DNA from: Labedaea rhizosphaerae
GTDB lineage: Bacteria; Actinomycetota; Actinomycetes; Mycobacteriales; Pseudonocardiaceae
NCBI RefSeq assembly: GCF_004362825.1
Contig: NZ_SNXZ01000002.1
Span: forward strand, 434,001-498,000
Reading direction: 5' to 3'
Length of the DNA: 64,000 nucleotides
Position numbers and translations under genes: made by a program. The notes below the pieces were generated by a model that saw only the letters and a program-made list of their open reading frames with translations, did not search any database and had not been told where the DNA came from. Positions 36,305 to 44,625 of the stretch are shown in pieces. How positions within the stretch are numbered: position 1 is the stretch's first letter; every line of letters starts with the position of its first letter.

Positions 36305-37003
36305 GTGGCCCGATTCACCCATGCGGTGACCCTTGATGCCGTTCCGCAAGCCTGGTTCGGCCGGATCGTCCGGGCGGCGCACGATCAGACCGAGCGCCTG
36401 CTCGCCGGCACCGGCGTGGTGACGGCACCGCTGCGGCCCGGCACGCGGTATGCGCCACCTGACAGCGATGTGCGGTTCACGGTCGAGTCGTGGGAGCCGC
36501 GGGTGGCGACCTCGGGTGAGCTGACCTTCGCCGACGAGACGATCGGGTTGGCCTGCGAGTTCGCCCTGCGCAGCGCCGAGGCGCCCGCCACCTTCGACTG
36601 CGCGGTACAGCTGCGTCTGCCCGAGGGTGATCAGCCCGCGTTCCTGCGTACGTGGTCGTGGACCGGCGCGGCCGAGCTGGCGCGGTGGTGGCGGTCCGCG
36701 GGCCGGGTGACCGTCACGGTGCGCAACAAGGTCGGCGTGGGCGAGTTCCGGCTCGTGCCGGTTCGCGTGGACGGCCGGCAGTGGAAGGTCAAGGTGACCG
36801 CGAAGCTGCGCGGCCAAGGGCTTGCCCGCCCACTCGTCGCCATCGCGCTGCTGGTCCTGCGCGGCAGGGTCGACCGGCAATTCGTCGAAACCCTGCGCAA
36901 GGCGGAGCGTCGCTGGCACGAGGAGATCCCGCCGTTGCTGCGCCGTGACCCGGACGAACTCGTGCAGGAGGCCCTGTCGAAGTGGCGCGCCGACCGGGCA
37001 TGA
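36305..37003 (+). CDS. Hypothetical protein (possible SRPBCC-like)
   Basis: A 232-residue soluble protein with no signal peptide and no recognised catalytic motif. Alternating strands in the middle (DVRFTVESWEP, VATSGELTFADETIGL, RVTVTVRNKVGVGEFRLVPVRVDGRQWKVKVTAKL) and a long C-terminal helix (FVETLRKAERRWHEEIPPLLRRDPDELVQEALSKW) would suit a lipid-binding or SRPBCC-type fold, but this is a guess from pattern only. The GTG at 36305 gives VARFTHAVTLDA; no strong ribosome binding site is visible and a later start is possible. It marks the right edge of the peptide cluster and is transcribed away from it. Confidence 0.6.
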   Translation: MARFTHAVTLDAVPQAWFGRIVRAAHDQTERLLAGTGVVTAPLRPGTRYAPPDSDVRFTVESWEPRVATSGELTFADETIGLACEFALRSAEAPATFDCAVQLRLPEGDQPAFLRTWSWTGAAELARWWRSAGRVTVTVRNKVGVGEFRLVPVRVDGRQWKVKVTAKLRGQGLARPLVAIALLVLRGRVDRQFVETLRKAERRWHEEIPPLLRRDPDELVQEALSKWRADRA

Positions 37004-37133
37004 GGACACCACGGAGCCGTTGGCCACACGCGGTCGGGCCGGCGCATCCGGTGGCGGTTTGAAGGGACGACCTGCGGGTATCTTCAGATGGGGTCGGGGT
37101 GCTCCACAGGTGGCAGGACGATCTCGGCTAGGG

Positions 37134-37598
37134 GTGGTGGCCTTGGACAGACAGGTTTCCGGTGCGGCGGACAGAGAACCGAACCCGCCGAACGTCAGCT
37201 GCGACCTGGACACGACGGAGTTCCGCGAGCTGCGTCAGCTGGTCCGGGCCCTGCTGAGCGGGCACCAGCACGACATCGTCGTCGACGACGCCGTGCTGGT
37301 GGCCGACGAACTGGTGTCGAACGCCCACAAGCACGGTCGGGCTCCGCGCGCCTGCCGCCTCACCATGGTCGACCAAAGCCGTCGCCTGCGCATCGAGGTC
37401 GACGACGCCTCCCCCGACCAGCCCCGGCTGCGCACACCGGACATGTCCGGCGGACGCGGCCTGATCTTGGTCGACCGCCTCGCCACGGTGTGGGGCGTCC
37501 ACAACGCCGCGACCCACAAGACGGTGTGGGCCGAACTGTCCCTGGACCAATCGGGCAGCAGCGGCCATGCCCGGCACCTGGCCATGACCCCCGAGTAG
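37134..37598 (+). CDS. RsbW-like anti-sigma factor / ATP-binding protein
   Basis: A 154-residue protein with the HATPase_c_2 domain of RsbW-type serine kinases. The N-box is VLVADELVSNAHKHG, and the G-box is DMSGGRGLILVDRLATVWG, followed by KTVWAEL. Such proteins bind ATP, act as anti-sigma factors and phosphorylate STAS antagonists. A STAS gene follows after 60 bases, suggesting a partner switch, but no sigma factor is adjacent. The exact start is unsure: GTG codons at 37134 and 37137 both fit, with only weak ribosome-binding sequence. Confidence 0.78.
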   Translation: MVALDRQVSGAADREPNPPNVSCDLDTTEFRELRQLVRALLSGHQHDIVVDDAVLVADELVSNAHKHGRAPRACRLTMVDQSRRLRIEVDDASPDQPRLRTPDMSGGRGLILVDRLATVWGVHNAATHKTVWAELSLDQSGSSGHARHLAMTPE

Positions 37599-37658
37599 CG
37601 GCTTCGCCGCGGCGGCCATCCACCCACGGTTCGAAGATGACGCCCACGAGGAGGAGCG

Positions 37659-38090
37659 GTGCACCGCTCGCGACGCGCTACCCTGCAGGACGTGAGTGAG
37701 CGACCTCAGGGCGAGTCGCCGCTGCCGCCGGGCTTGGCGGTCGTCCGGCGGATCGTTGACGGCGCCCTCGTGGTCGCGGCCGAGGGTGAGGTCGACCTGA
37801 ACACCGCGCCTGCGCTGAACGCCGCCATCGCCAGGGGCATCGACCAAGCGGGTGAAGGGCCCTGTGTCGTGGACCTGACCGGGGTTTCCTTCCTCGACTC
37901 GGCGGGCTTGACCGCGTTGTTGCACGCCACCGTCTACGCCGAAGCCCACCACCGACGCCTGCCGATCGTGGTCGACTCGAACCGCCCGGTGATCAGGCCC
38001 ATCCAGGTGACCGGCCTGGACGACAACCTCGCCCTCTACCACACCGTCGACGAGGCGCTCAACGCCAGCAGGTCCATCGAGCCGTCGTAG
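37659..38090 (+). CDS. STAS-domain anti-sigma factor antagonist
   Basis: A 143-residue protein with a SpoIIAA-like STAS domain. Core motifs are LVVAAEGEVDLNTAPAL and the phosphorylation loop VVDLTGVSFLDSAGLTALL, where the serine after LD is the usual target of an RsbW-type kinase. It lies just downstream of such a kinase gene and may be its antagonist. GTG 37659 is preferred because a GAGGAGGAG run ends just upstream; GTG 37692 is a shorter alternative that still keeps the full domain. The target sigma factor is not encoded nearby. Confidence 0.8.
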   Translation: MHRSRRATLQDVSERPQGESPLPPGLAVVRRIVDGALVVAAEGEVDLNTAPALNAAIARGIDQAGEGPCVVDLTGVSFLDSAGLTALLHATVYAEAHHRRLPIVVDSNRPVIRPIQVTGLDDNLALYHTVDEALNASRSIEPS

Positions 38091-38109
38091 GGGCGCCACA
38101 CCGCAACGG

Positions 38110-38898
38110 TCAGGCCGCTTTCAGCGTGCCACCGTCGATCACCAGGTCCGCGCCGTGGATGTTCGCCGCGCGGGCGGACAGCAGGAACACCACCAGGTCC
38201 GCGACCTCCGCGGGCTCGGTGATCCGCCCGGACGCGACGCCGAACTGCGCCGGGATGTTGGCCAGCAGGTCCTCGTGCGCGACCCCGAAGGCCTCCGCCA
38301 CCTTGCCACCGAACCGGTTCGGATCCGTCCACAGCGGACTCGCGACCACGCCTGGCGACACCGTGTTCACCCGCACGCCCTGCGGACCCAGCTCTTCACT
38401 GAGCCGCTTGCCGAACTGCGTCAGAGCGGCCTTCGCCTCCGCGTACCCGACCGGTGACCCGGTGGGCACTCGCGAGTTGATCGACGAGATGTTCACGATC
38501 GCGCCCTTGCGCGCGACGATGCTCGGCAGCGCCGCCCGGGTGGTCCAGACCGGGCTGAACAGGTTGAGGGCGAAGGTGGCCTGCCACTGCTCGTCGGAGA
38601 CGTCGAGGACACCACCCAGCGACATGCCGTCCGGGTCCCCCGCGCCGACGTTGTTGACCAGGAAGTCGATGCCGCCGACTTCGGCGACCGCCTGCTCGAC
38701 CACGGCCACCGCGCCGTCGCGGGTGCTCAGGTCCACCGCGACCGTGGCCGCGGCGACCTTCTCCAGCTCCGGCGTGATGGTGCGCGCCGCGCCCACCACC
38801 CGAACCCCTTCCGCCGCAAGGGTTTCCGCGATGGCCAAACCAATCCCCCGGCTCGCCCCCGTGACGACGGCCGTCTTCCCGTTGATCCCCAGCTCCAT
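38110..38898 (-). CDS. Short-chain dehydrogenase/reductase
   Basis: A 262-residue classical SDR oxidoreductase. It has the cofactor motif TGASRGIG (about 13-20), NNVGAG near 90, the catalytic serine in IVNISSINS and YAEAK (Tyr and Lys) near 157-161, and the C-terminal GADLVIDGG typical of the family. The substrate is unknown. ATG 38898 has AAAGGA upstream. It follows a TetR gene on the same strand, with a palindromic operator (38912-38927) in the gap, so it is very probably the regulator's target. Confidence 0.9.
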   Translation of the reverse strand: MELGINGKTAVVTGASRGIGLAIAETLAAEGVRVVGAARTITPELEKVAAATVAVDLSTRDGAVAVVEQAVAEVGGIDFLVNNVGAGDPDGMSLGGVLDVSDEQWQATFALNLFSPVWTTRAALPSIVARKGAIVNISSINSRVPTGSPVGYAEAKAALTQFGKRLSEELGPQGVRVNTVSPGVVASPLWTDPNRFGGKVAEAFGVAHEDLLANIPAQFGVASGRITEPAEVADLVVFLLSARAANIHGADLVIDGGTLKAA

Positions 38899-38911
38899 GG
38901 TCTTTCCTTTC

Positions 38912-38927
38912 TTGAACTCTAGGTCAA
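38912..38927. promoter_or_regulatory. TetR-type operator upstream of the SDR gene
   Basis: TTGAACT-CT-AGGTCAA is a 16-bp palindrome with one mismatch, 13 bases before the SDR start codon. The same consensus TTGACCTNNAGGTCAA occurs upstream of the adjacent TetR gene at 39563-39584. This supports direct repression of both genes. Confidence 0.7.
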
Positions 38928-38969
38928 AAATGAGGGCGCACGACCGCGCCCACCGGCAAACTCTTGGGG

Positions 38970-39545
38970 TCAGAACACCGCCAGCGCGGTGTCGATGACC
39001 TGGCGCAGCACCGGCCCGTCGAAACCCCTGGCCATGACGCGCAGGCCGCCGATGGTGTTCATCAGGAACCGGGCCACGGCCATGGCATCGACGTCGGCGG
39101 CGACATCGCCGTCCCGCTGCCCGCGCTCGATGCGCTCGGCGAGCAGGTCTATGCCGCGCTGGGCGATGCGGCGGACCGCCTTGGTCGCCTCCTCGTCCCG
39201 GCCGGCCAGCTCGAGCGTCGTGTTCACCACGAGGCAACCCCGCTTGACCGGGCCCGCCAGATCCATCTCCACGAGGTGCAGCAGGTACGCCCGGATGCAC
39301 TCCTTCGCGGTGCCCGGCCGCGACAGGTAGTCCTCGGTCACCTCGGCGCCGACCCGGTCGTACAGGTCGAGCGCCTTGCCGAAGAGCTCCCGCTTGGAGC
39401 CGAACGAGTGGTACAGGCTGCCCTTCGCCACGCCCGTGGCCTCGGCGAGGTCCGCGGGCGACGTGCCGGCATAGCCGTTGGTCCAGAACGCCTCCATGGC
39501 GTCCGCCACCACGGCTTCCGGCTCGAAGTTCTTCGGCCTGCCCAC
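38970..39545 (-). CDS. TetR-family transcriptional repressor
   Basis: A 191-residue TetR regulator. The N-terminal helix-turn-helix is clear: VVADAMEAFWTNGYAGTSPADLAEATGVAKGSLYHSFGSKRELF. The C-terminal ligand-binding half includes KECIRAYLLHLVEMDLAGPVKRGCLVVNTTLELA, of the kind seen in regulators of reactive-chemical or quinone-responsive SDR genes. GTG 39545 starts VGRPKNFEPEAVV, the normal family N-terminus; a longer frame to 39581 adds 12 residues and would cover the operator. The gene is 71 bases upstream of the SDR gene on the same strand and divergent from the protease gene. Confidence 0.88.
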   Translation of the reverse strand: MGRPKNFEPEAVVADAMEAFWTNGYAGTSPADLAEATGVAKGSLYHSFGSKRELFGKALDLYDRVGAEVTEDYLSRPGTAKECIRAYLLHLVEMDLAGPVKRGCLVVNTTLELAGRDEEATKAVRRIAQRGIDLLAERIERGQRDGDVAADVDAMAVARFLMNTIGGLRVMARGFDGPVLRQVIDTALAVF

Positions 39546-39562
39546 ACGCCCACCGTAGCGCG

Positions 39563-39584
39563 TTCTGGACCTACAGGTCAAGAA
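39563..39584. promoter_or_regulatory. TetR-type operator in the TetR promoter
   Basis: TTCT-G-GACCT-AC-AGGTC-A-AGAA is a near-perfect 22-bp palindrome 17 bases upstream of the TetR start, sharing GACCTNNAGGTC with the site before the SDR gene. It also faces the divergent secreted-protease gene (start 39758), which might be co-regulated. Confidence 0.72.
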
Positions 39585-39757
39585 CCATCGTTATTGCCAC
39601 GGGAAATTGCCATCACGATGTGAACGTCACCCTACTTTCGTCTGTGCCGATCGCCGCTGACCTGAACATACGGTTTCCACGCGCCTTCGAGGGCATCGAA
39701 TTCCGGCGCACCGTTCCAAACTCTGTCCCTGCATTTATCGAGAGTTCGGATGTGGAA

Positions 39758-40663
39758 ATGAAAATAAAGAAGACCTCGGTCGGCGCTGCGCTTTTGGTCG
39801 CGGCGATCGTCCCCTTGGCGTTGGGCGCCGGCCAGGCGTCCGCGCACCAGGCACCGGCGGCCGTTCCCCAGGCCGCACCGGTCAAGCACGGCATGGGCTT
39901 GGACCTGGCCGGCTTGCGGGCGGCGAAGAAGAACCACGCGGTGAAGGCGGTCGACACCGCACAAGCGCCGCGGCCCCGCCTGGGCGCGGCGCCCAGCAGC
40001 TACGACCTGAGCCAGTACGCGCTCTCACCCGGTGACCAGGGCCAGGTGGGTTCGTGCGTCACCTGGGCCACCGGGTACACCGGCATCGGCCTGCTGATGC
40101 ACGAGCAGGGCATCTCGGGCTCACCCATGGCGCCCATGTACATCTACTCCCAGATCGCCAAGGGCGTGGACCGGGGCACCTGGGCGTCGGTGGCGTTGCC
40201 GATGGAGCAGCAGCAGGGCATCGACACCAAGGCCGACTACTGGCAGGGCGATTTCGACTACACCACCCAGCCCGACGCGGCCGAGCGCGCCAACGCCGCG
40301 CACTACAAGATCTCGGGGTACACGGAACTGCCGACCAGCGGCGGCTCGACCACCAAGAACGCGATCATGAACGCGATCTCCCAGGGTGAGCCGGTCGCCA
40401 TCGGCTTCCAGGTGCACCAGAGCTTCATGAGCCTCAACTCGACCACGGCGGCCAACTACACCTACCTGCCCGGCGGCCGCCGCGACAAGATCGTCGGCGG
40501 GCACGAGGTGACCATCGTGTCCTACAACGCCAGCGGCGTCCGGATCGAGAACAGCTGGGGCACGTCGTGGGGAGCCGGCGGCTTCTTCACCGTGCCGTGG
40601 AGCTTCTTCGACACCGGTGACGTGAACGAGATCCACGCCATCGGCAAGCTCGTCCAGCAGTAA
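39758..40663 (+). CDS. Secreted papain-like (C1A) cysteine protease
   Basis: A 301-residue exported peptidase. A signal peptide (KIKKTSVGAALLVAAIVPLALGAG, cleavage near ASA-HQ) and a short pro-region precede a papain fold. The oxyanion Gln and catalytic Cys lie in QGQVGSCVTWA (Cys100), the catalytic His in GGHEVTIVSY (His249) and Asn in ENSWGTSWGAGGFF (Asn265). Papain-like enzymes of this size are uncommon but known in actinomycetes. The ATG at 39758 starts the signal peptide; an upstream in-frame extension to 39620 lacks signal character. It is divergent from the TetR gene and followed by a strong terminator, so it is monocistronic. Confidence 0.87.
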   Translation: MKIKKTSVGAALLVAAIVPLALGAGQASAHQAPAAVPQAAPVKHGMGLDLAGLRAAKKNHAVKAVDTAQAPRPRLGAAPSSYDLSQYALSPGDQGQVGSCVTWATGYTGIGLLMHEQGISGSPMAPMYIYSQIAKGVDRGTWASVALPMEQQQGIDTKADYWQGDFDYTTQPDAAERANAAHYKISGYTELPTSGGSTTKNAIMNAISQGEPVAIGFQVHQSFMSLNSTTAANYTYLPGGRRDKIVGGHEVTIVSYNASGVRIENSWGTSWGAGGFFTVPWSFFDTGDVNEIHAIGKLVQQ

Positions 40664-40675
40664 TCCTCGACTGAG

Positions 40676-40720
40676 CCTGACGCCGGCCCGCACGGGACAC
40701 CCGTGCGGGCCGGCGTCAGG
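40676..40720. terminator. Strong hairpin terminator after the papain-like protease gene
   Basis: CCTGACGCCGGCCCGCACGG (40676-40695) pairs perfectly over 20 bp with the segment 40701-40720 around a 5-base loop, beginning 13 bases after the stop codon. Confidence 0.9.
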
Positions 40721-40774
40721 CAAACTCAGTCTCGGTGCTCGCTTCGGCACGATCGGCGCTTTATCTTGTTCGAC

Positions 40775-41026
40775 GTGCGCGAGCAGGCCTGGCGAGCGTG
40801 GTGGCCCATCCCGAACCGGCGATGGCCGCTGGCGCCGATGCTGGCCTTGCTGACCTCCCCGTCCGGGTGCCTGCCCACCCACTCGCTCGGCCTGCCGTAC
40901 GGCCTGGCCGCGCACTGCATCACGGTGATGTGCGTGCTGGTGGGCTTCCGGCTGCGCACGGCGCTCAGGAGACGGCGCCAGGAGTTGGAGCTGCGTGACC
41001 GTCACCTGTCCCCCGCCGGCAGGTGA
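40775..41026 (+). CDS. Small hypothetical protein with one hydrophobic stretch
   Basis: An 83-residue frame whose third codon positions are strongly GC-rich, as in neighbouring genes. It reads from VREQAWRAWWPIPNRRWPLAP through a hydrophobic, loop-broken middle (MLALLTSPSGCLPTHSLGLPYGLAAHCITVMCVLVGF) to a basic C-terminus (RLRTALRRRRQELELRDRHL). It might be a small membrane protein. No good ribosome binding site precedes GTG 40775, and an overlapping frame on the same strand is a rival, so it is uncertain. Confidence 0.4.
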   Translation: MREQAWRAWWPIPNRRWPLAPMLALLTSPSGCLPTHSLGLPYGLAAHCITVMCVLVGFRLRTALRRRRQELELRDRHLSPAGR

Positions 41027-41118
41027 TCCTGGCGGCCCTGCGCACGATCCGTGCGATCGACGGCCTGCCCTCTCACTGCGGGCGGAGCACTGGCTTCACC
41101 CGTTCGGCCCGTTGCGCA

Positions 41119-41150
41119 GGTTTTCACGAACACTAGTGTTCGTGAAAACC
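41119..41150. promoter_or_regulatory. Perfect 32-bp palindrome upstream of propeller-hydrolase gene
   Basis: GGTTTTCACGAACACT (41119-41134) is followed directly by its exact reverse complement (41135-41150). It ends 26 bases before the start codon. A degenerate relative with TGAACA and TTGTACA half-sites lies at the same relative place before the convergent paralogue. It is an operator candidate for a dimeric repressor or activator. Confidence 0.75.
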
Positions 41151-41176
41151 CTGCAAGGGATCGCGAGGTGGCCCCC

Positions 41177-42829
41177 ATGAAACCGTCCCAACGCAAGCAC
41201 GGCCGCGTGCTCGGCAGACGCACCGCCGTCGGCGGGCTCCTCGTGGCGGTGGCCGTCCTCGCGGCGTCCGCGGCCGTGGCGGGCGCCGACCCGAAGCCGA
41301 AACCCAGCGATCCCAACGAGATCTGGCCGCAGGCGCACCTGGCGATCGCCACCGCGCCGTGCGACCCCGCCGGCCCGACCGGTGCGGACGCGACCATGGC
41401 GGCGCAGCTCAACCCGCAGCTGCACAACAAGATGGCCGGTTACCTGGACGCCTACCGCATGTCGTGCGCCCGGATGGTCGTCGACGCGGTGCGCGACCGC
41501 GGTCTCAACCCCAAGGCCGCGGCGATCGCGATGGCCACGGTGATCGTCGAGACCGGCATCATGAACTACTCCGAGGCCGTCGACCACGACTCGCTCGGCC
41601 TCTTCCAGCAACGCCCGTCCGCCGGCTGGTGCCAGCCGGCCCAGTGCATCGACCCGACCTATGCCACCAACCGGTTCCTCGACGTGATGGAACAGTTCTA
41701 CCCCAACGGTTCCTGGAACGACGCGGCGATCGGCGACGTGGCCGCGGACGTGCAACGCCCCGCCGAGCAGTACCGCTACCGCTACGGCGTCGAGGCGGGC
41801 GACGCGGTGATCATCGCCAACGCGTTGTGGGTCGGCCAGTCCACCCGGACCTACCCGTACGGCGCGGGCCGCGTGGTGTCGGCCCGCTCGGCCGACGGGC
41901 GCCTGGAGACCTTCGCCGCGGGGGCCGACGGCGTCTACCACAGCTGGCAGACCGCGGTGAACGGGAACTGGTCGGCCTGGCGGTTCGAGGGCGGCCCGGC
42001 GAAGGCACAGCTCGCGATCGCCCCCAACGCGGACGGCCGGCTCGAGGTGTTCGCGTTGTCCGGCGCGACCGCGCAGCACATGTGGCAGACCTCGCCCAGC
42101 GGCAACTGGTCGTCGTGGGAGACCTTCGGCACCGGCGGGTACCGGCTCGCGGCGGGCGCCAACGCCGACGGTCGCATCGAGGTGTTCGCCTCGAACGCCA
42201 ACGGCGTCTTCCACAAGTGGGAGACCAGCGCCAACACGTGGTCGGCCTGGGCGGGGCTCGGCGGACCGGCCGACGCGCGACTCGCCATGGAGTCCGCAAA
42301 GGACGGACGCCTGGAGGTGTTCGCGTTGTCCGACACCGGTTTCCGTCACCTCTACCAGGTCGCGGCGAGCGGTGACTGGTCGGCGTGGGAGGACTTCGGT
42401 GGCGGCGGGCACGACGTCGCGGTCAGCCACAACCAGGACGGCAGGCTGGAGGTGTTCGCGACGGGCTCGGCCGGCGTGATGCACCGCTGGCAGACCAGCG
42501 AGACCACGTGGTCGGCGTGGACGGGCACCGGCGGCATCGCCAACGCCGAACTCGCCACCGCGCGCACCGCCGACGGTCGCGTGGAAGTGTTCGCCATCAA
42601 CGGTTCCGGCGCCCAGCACGCCTGGCAGCAGGGCGTGGACTCGCCGTACTCCGCGTGGGAAACCTTCGGCACGGACGGCACCGAGATCGCGGCGGGCAAC
42701 AACGCCGACGGCCGCATCGAGGTGTTCGGCACCAGCGCCGCCGGGGTCTACCACAAGTGGCAGACCGGGTTCTCGACCTGGTCGGACTGGGCGTGGCTGA
42801 CGGGCACCGCCGGTCCGTCCATGTCCTGA
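41177..42829 (+). CDS. Secreted lysozyme-like protein with seven-bladed lectin-type propeller
   Basis: A 550-residue exported protein. A signal peptide ([24 protein letters not shown]) leads to a domain of about 150 residues. Its text [45 protein letters not shown] is the lysozyme-like module found in actinomycete peptidoglycan hydrolases, with the candidate acid in VETG. From about residue 235, seven repeats follow, each with DGR(L/I/V)E(V/T)F near the start and W-S-x-W near the end. They match the PLL-type seven-bladed beta-propeller that binds fucose or related sugars. ATG 41177 has GAGGTGG 5 bases upstream. A paralogous propeller with a different head is encoded convergently at 42889-44415. 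Confidence 0.85.
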   Translation: MKPSQRKHGRVLGRRTAVGGLLVAVAVLAASAAVAGADPKPKPSDPNEIWPQAHLAIATAPCDPAGPTGADATMAAQLNPQLHNKMAGYLDAYRMSCARMVVDAVRDRGLNPKAAAIAMATVIVETGIMNYSEAVDHDSLGLFQQRPSAGWCQPAQCIDPTYATNRFLDVMEQFYPNGSWNDAAIGDVAADVQRPAEQYRYRYGVEAGDAVIIANALWVGQSTRTYPYGAGRVVSARSADGRLETFAAGADGVYHSWQTAVNGNWSAWRFEGGPAKAQLAIAPNADGRLEVFALSGATAQHMWQTSPSGNWSSWETFGTGGYRLAAGANADGRIEVFASNANGVFHKWETSANTWSAWAGLGGPADARLAMESAKDGRLEVFALSDTGFRHLYQVAASGDWSAWEDFGGGGHDVAVSHNQDGRLEVFATGSAGVMHRWQTSETTWSAWTGTGGIANAELATARTADGRVEVFAINGSGAQHAWQQGVDSPYSAWETFGTDGTEIAAGNNADGRIEVFGTSAAGVYHKWQTGFSTWSDWAWLTGTAGPSMS

Positions 42830-42840
42830 GCGCGGTCACG

Positions 42841-42877
42841 CTGCCGCTTCGGGTGCCGCGCGCGCCCGAAGCGGCAG
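42841..42877. terminator. Bidirectional hairpin between convergent propeller genes
   Basis: CTGCCGCTTCGGG (42841-42853) pairs perfectly with CCCGAAGCGGCAG (42865-42877), 11 bases after one stop codon and 11 before the other. Confidence 0.85.
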
Positions 42878-42888
42878 CTCTTGTCGTG

Positions 42889-44415
42889 TCACCCCATCGA
42901 TGGCCCGGACGTGGACTGCAACCAAGCCCAGTCCGACCACGTGCTGAACCCGGTCTGCCACTTGTGGTACACGCCGGCCGAGCTGGTCCCGAACACCTCG
43001 ATCCGAGCGTCGGCGTTGTTGCTCGCCGCGATCTCGGTGCCTCCGGTGCCGAAGGTCTCCCACGCCGACCACGCGCCGTTGACCTCGGTCTGCCAGACGT
43101 GCGTCGCGGTGGCGGCGTTGATCGCGAACACCTCGACCCGCCCGTCCACCGACCGCGCCGCCGCCAGTTCGGCGTTGGTCGCACCGCCGCCCGTGCCTGT
43201 CCACGCCGACCACGTGGTAGCGCTGGTCTGCCACTTGTGGAACACGCCGTTCTCGTTGGCGGCGAACACCTCCAGCCGGCCATCGGTGTTGTGGCTGACC
43301 GCCAGGTCGTGCCCGCCGGTGCCGAAGTCCTCCCATGCGGACCACCGCCCGCTCACCGAGGTCTGGTAGAGGTGGCGGAAGGTGGTGTCGGACAAGGCGA
43401 ACACCTCGAGCCGGCCGTCCGGGGCGTTCTCCATCTGCAGCCGTGCGAACGCGGGGCCGCCCACGCCTTCCCACGCGGCGAAGCCGCTGTTGGGTGCGGT
43501 CTGCCAGGTGTGGAACACCCCGGCGTCGCTGGAGGCGAACACCTCGATCCGCCCGTCGGCGTTGGTGCCGGCCGCGATCCGGTGGCCGCCGGTACCGAGG
43601 CCCGCCCAGCCCGACCACTGCCCGCTGGGGGCGTTCTGCCACTTGTGCTGCAGCACAGAGCCGTTGACGGCGAACAGTTCCAGCCGTCCGTCGGCATTGG
43701 GCGCGACGGCCAGTTGCGCGTTCGCGGGACCACCCTCGTCGACCCAGGCCGACCAGTTGCCGTTGGCCACGGTCTGCCAGGCGTGCCACACCCCGTCGGG
43801 CCCGGCCGCGAATGCCTCCAGCCGCCCGTCCGCCGAGCGGGCGGACACCACGCGCCCGGAACCGTAGGGGTGCGGTTTGACCGCCGAGTCCTCGACCACC
43901 TTCGTGTAGCGGCGCGCGCCGTAGTCGCCGTTGGGGTGGCCGTCGAGGTAGGCGTCGTTGATGTTGGCGGTCAGGTGCTTCACCGGCGTGGCGCCGAAGG
44001 AGTAGTAGGAGAAGCGGCCGCCCGCGTCCAGCCAGCGGTCGAAGAGCATGACGTGGTCGTAGTAGGAGTCGAGGATGTCCCCCGCACGCAGGTCCGCCCG
44101 CGCGATGGGGAAGGAGTAGCTGTCCCACAGCGAGCCCGTCCAGGGGTTCGAGTCGAGGTGCCAGGCCATCGAGACGTAGCCGGAACAGTCGCGCCGGTAG
44201 TTGTAGTCGCCGCCGGGGCCGGGTGAGTAGGCGCCCTGGTCGTAGGGCCCGGGTTGGTGGTCGACCCAGTACTGGGCGCGCCAGATGATCTCGCTGCGGG
44301 TGATCGGGCCACCGCGGGCGGAAGCGGCGTGTGCCTGCGGCGCCGCGACCGGAGCCACCACGAGCGCGGCGATGGTGGCGAGGACGAGGAGCAGCGGCCT
44401 GCTCTTGTGAGCCAT
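42889..44415 (-). CDS. Secreted NlpC/P60-like amidase with seven-bladed lectin-type propeller
   Basis: A 508-residue exported protein. A signal peptide (SRPLLLVLATIAALVVAPVAAPQAHA) precedes a cysteine-peptidase-like domain of about 170 residues. It has GGDYNYRRDCSGYVSMAWHL, where Cys in DCSG is the nucleophile of NlpC/P60 folds, and YYDHVMLFDRW with the catalytic His. The rest is a PLL-type propeller of seven repeats ([32 protein letters not shown] twice, [16 protein letters not shown]). It is nearly identical in layout to the convergent neighbour, and both end with [19 protein letters not shown] and GPSM. This is a shared sugar-binding module on two different hydrolase heads, presumably for cell-wall or competitor-wall targeting. 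ATG 44415 starts the signal peptide. Confidence 0.86.
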   Translation of the reverse strand: MAHKSRPLLLVLATIAALVVAPVAAPQAHAASARGGPITRSEIIWRAQYWVDHQPGPYDQGAYSPGPGGDYNYRRDCSGYVSMAWHLDSNPWTGSLWDSYSFPIARADLRAGDILDSYYDHVMLFDRWLDAGGRFSYYSFGATPVKHLTANINDAYLDGHPNGDYGARRYTKVVEDSAVKPHPYGSGRVVSARSADGRLEAFAAGPDGVWHAWQTVANGNWSAWVDEGGPANAQLAVAPNADGRLELFAVNGSVLQHKWQNAPSGQWSGWAGLGTGGHRIAAGTNADGRIEVFASSDAGVFHTWQTAPNSGFAAWEGVGGPAFARLQMENAPDGRLEVFALSDTTFRHLYQTSVSGRWSAWEDFGTGGHDLAVSHNTDGRLEVFAANENGVFHKWQTSATTWSAWTGTGGGATNAELAAARSVDGRVEVFAINAATATHVWQTEVNGAWSAWETFGTGGTEIAASNNADARIEVFGTSSAGVYHKWQTGFSTWSDWAWLQSTSGPSMG

Positions 44416-44447
44416 CGGGTTGCCCCTCTCGACGCGGCCGGATGGCT

Positions 44448-44475
44448 TCAATGTACAAAGATGTTCATAGAAACC
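44448..44475. promoter_or_regulatory. Degenerate palindrome upstream of the NlpC-propeller gene
   Basis: Read on the minus strand, this site has TGAACA and TTGTACA half-sites framed by GGTTTC and TTGAAG. It lines up with the perfect palindrome at 41119-41150, at almost the same distance (about 32 bases) from its start codon. The resemblance is partial, so shared regulation is a hypothesis. Confidence 0.4.
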
Positions 44476-44625
44476 CGCACACCCGGACGGCCGAATCTGC
44501 CCGACATGTCCGCGGCCACGACACCCGGAGCGGCCCGCAGCCGTGGTGCGCGCCGATGACACCATCGCCGTCGCGGTCCACGCGTCGGTGATCGATCACG
44601 GCCGATCGTGGAGGGTCGTGGAGAG

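Noticed and set aside
39620-39757. N-terminal extension of the papain-like protease
   Set aside because: The extra 46 residues lack signal-peptide character and third-position GC bias; a good signal peptide begins at ATG 39758.
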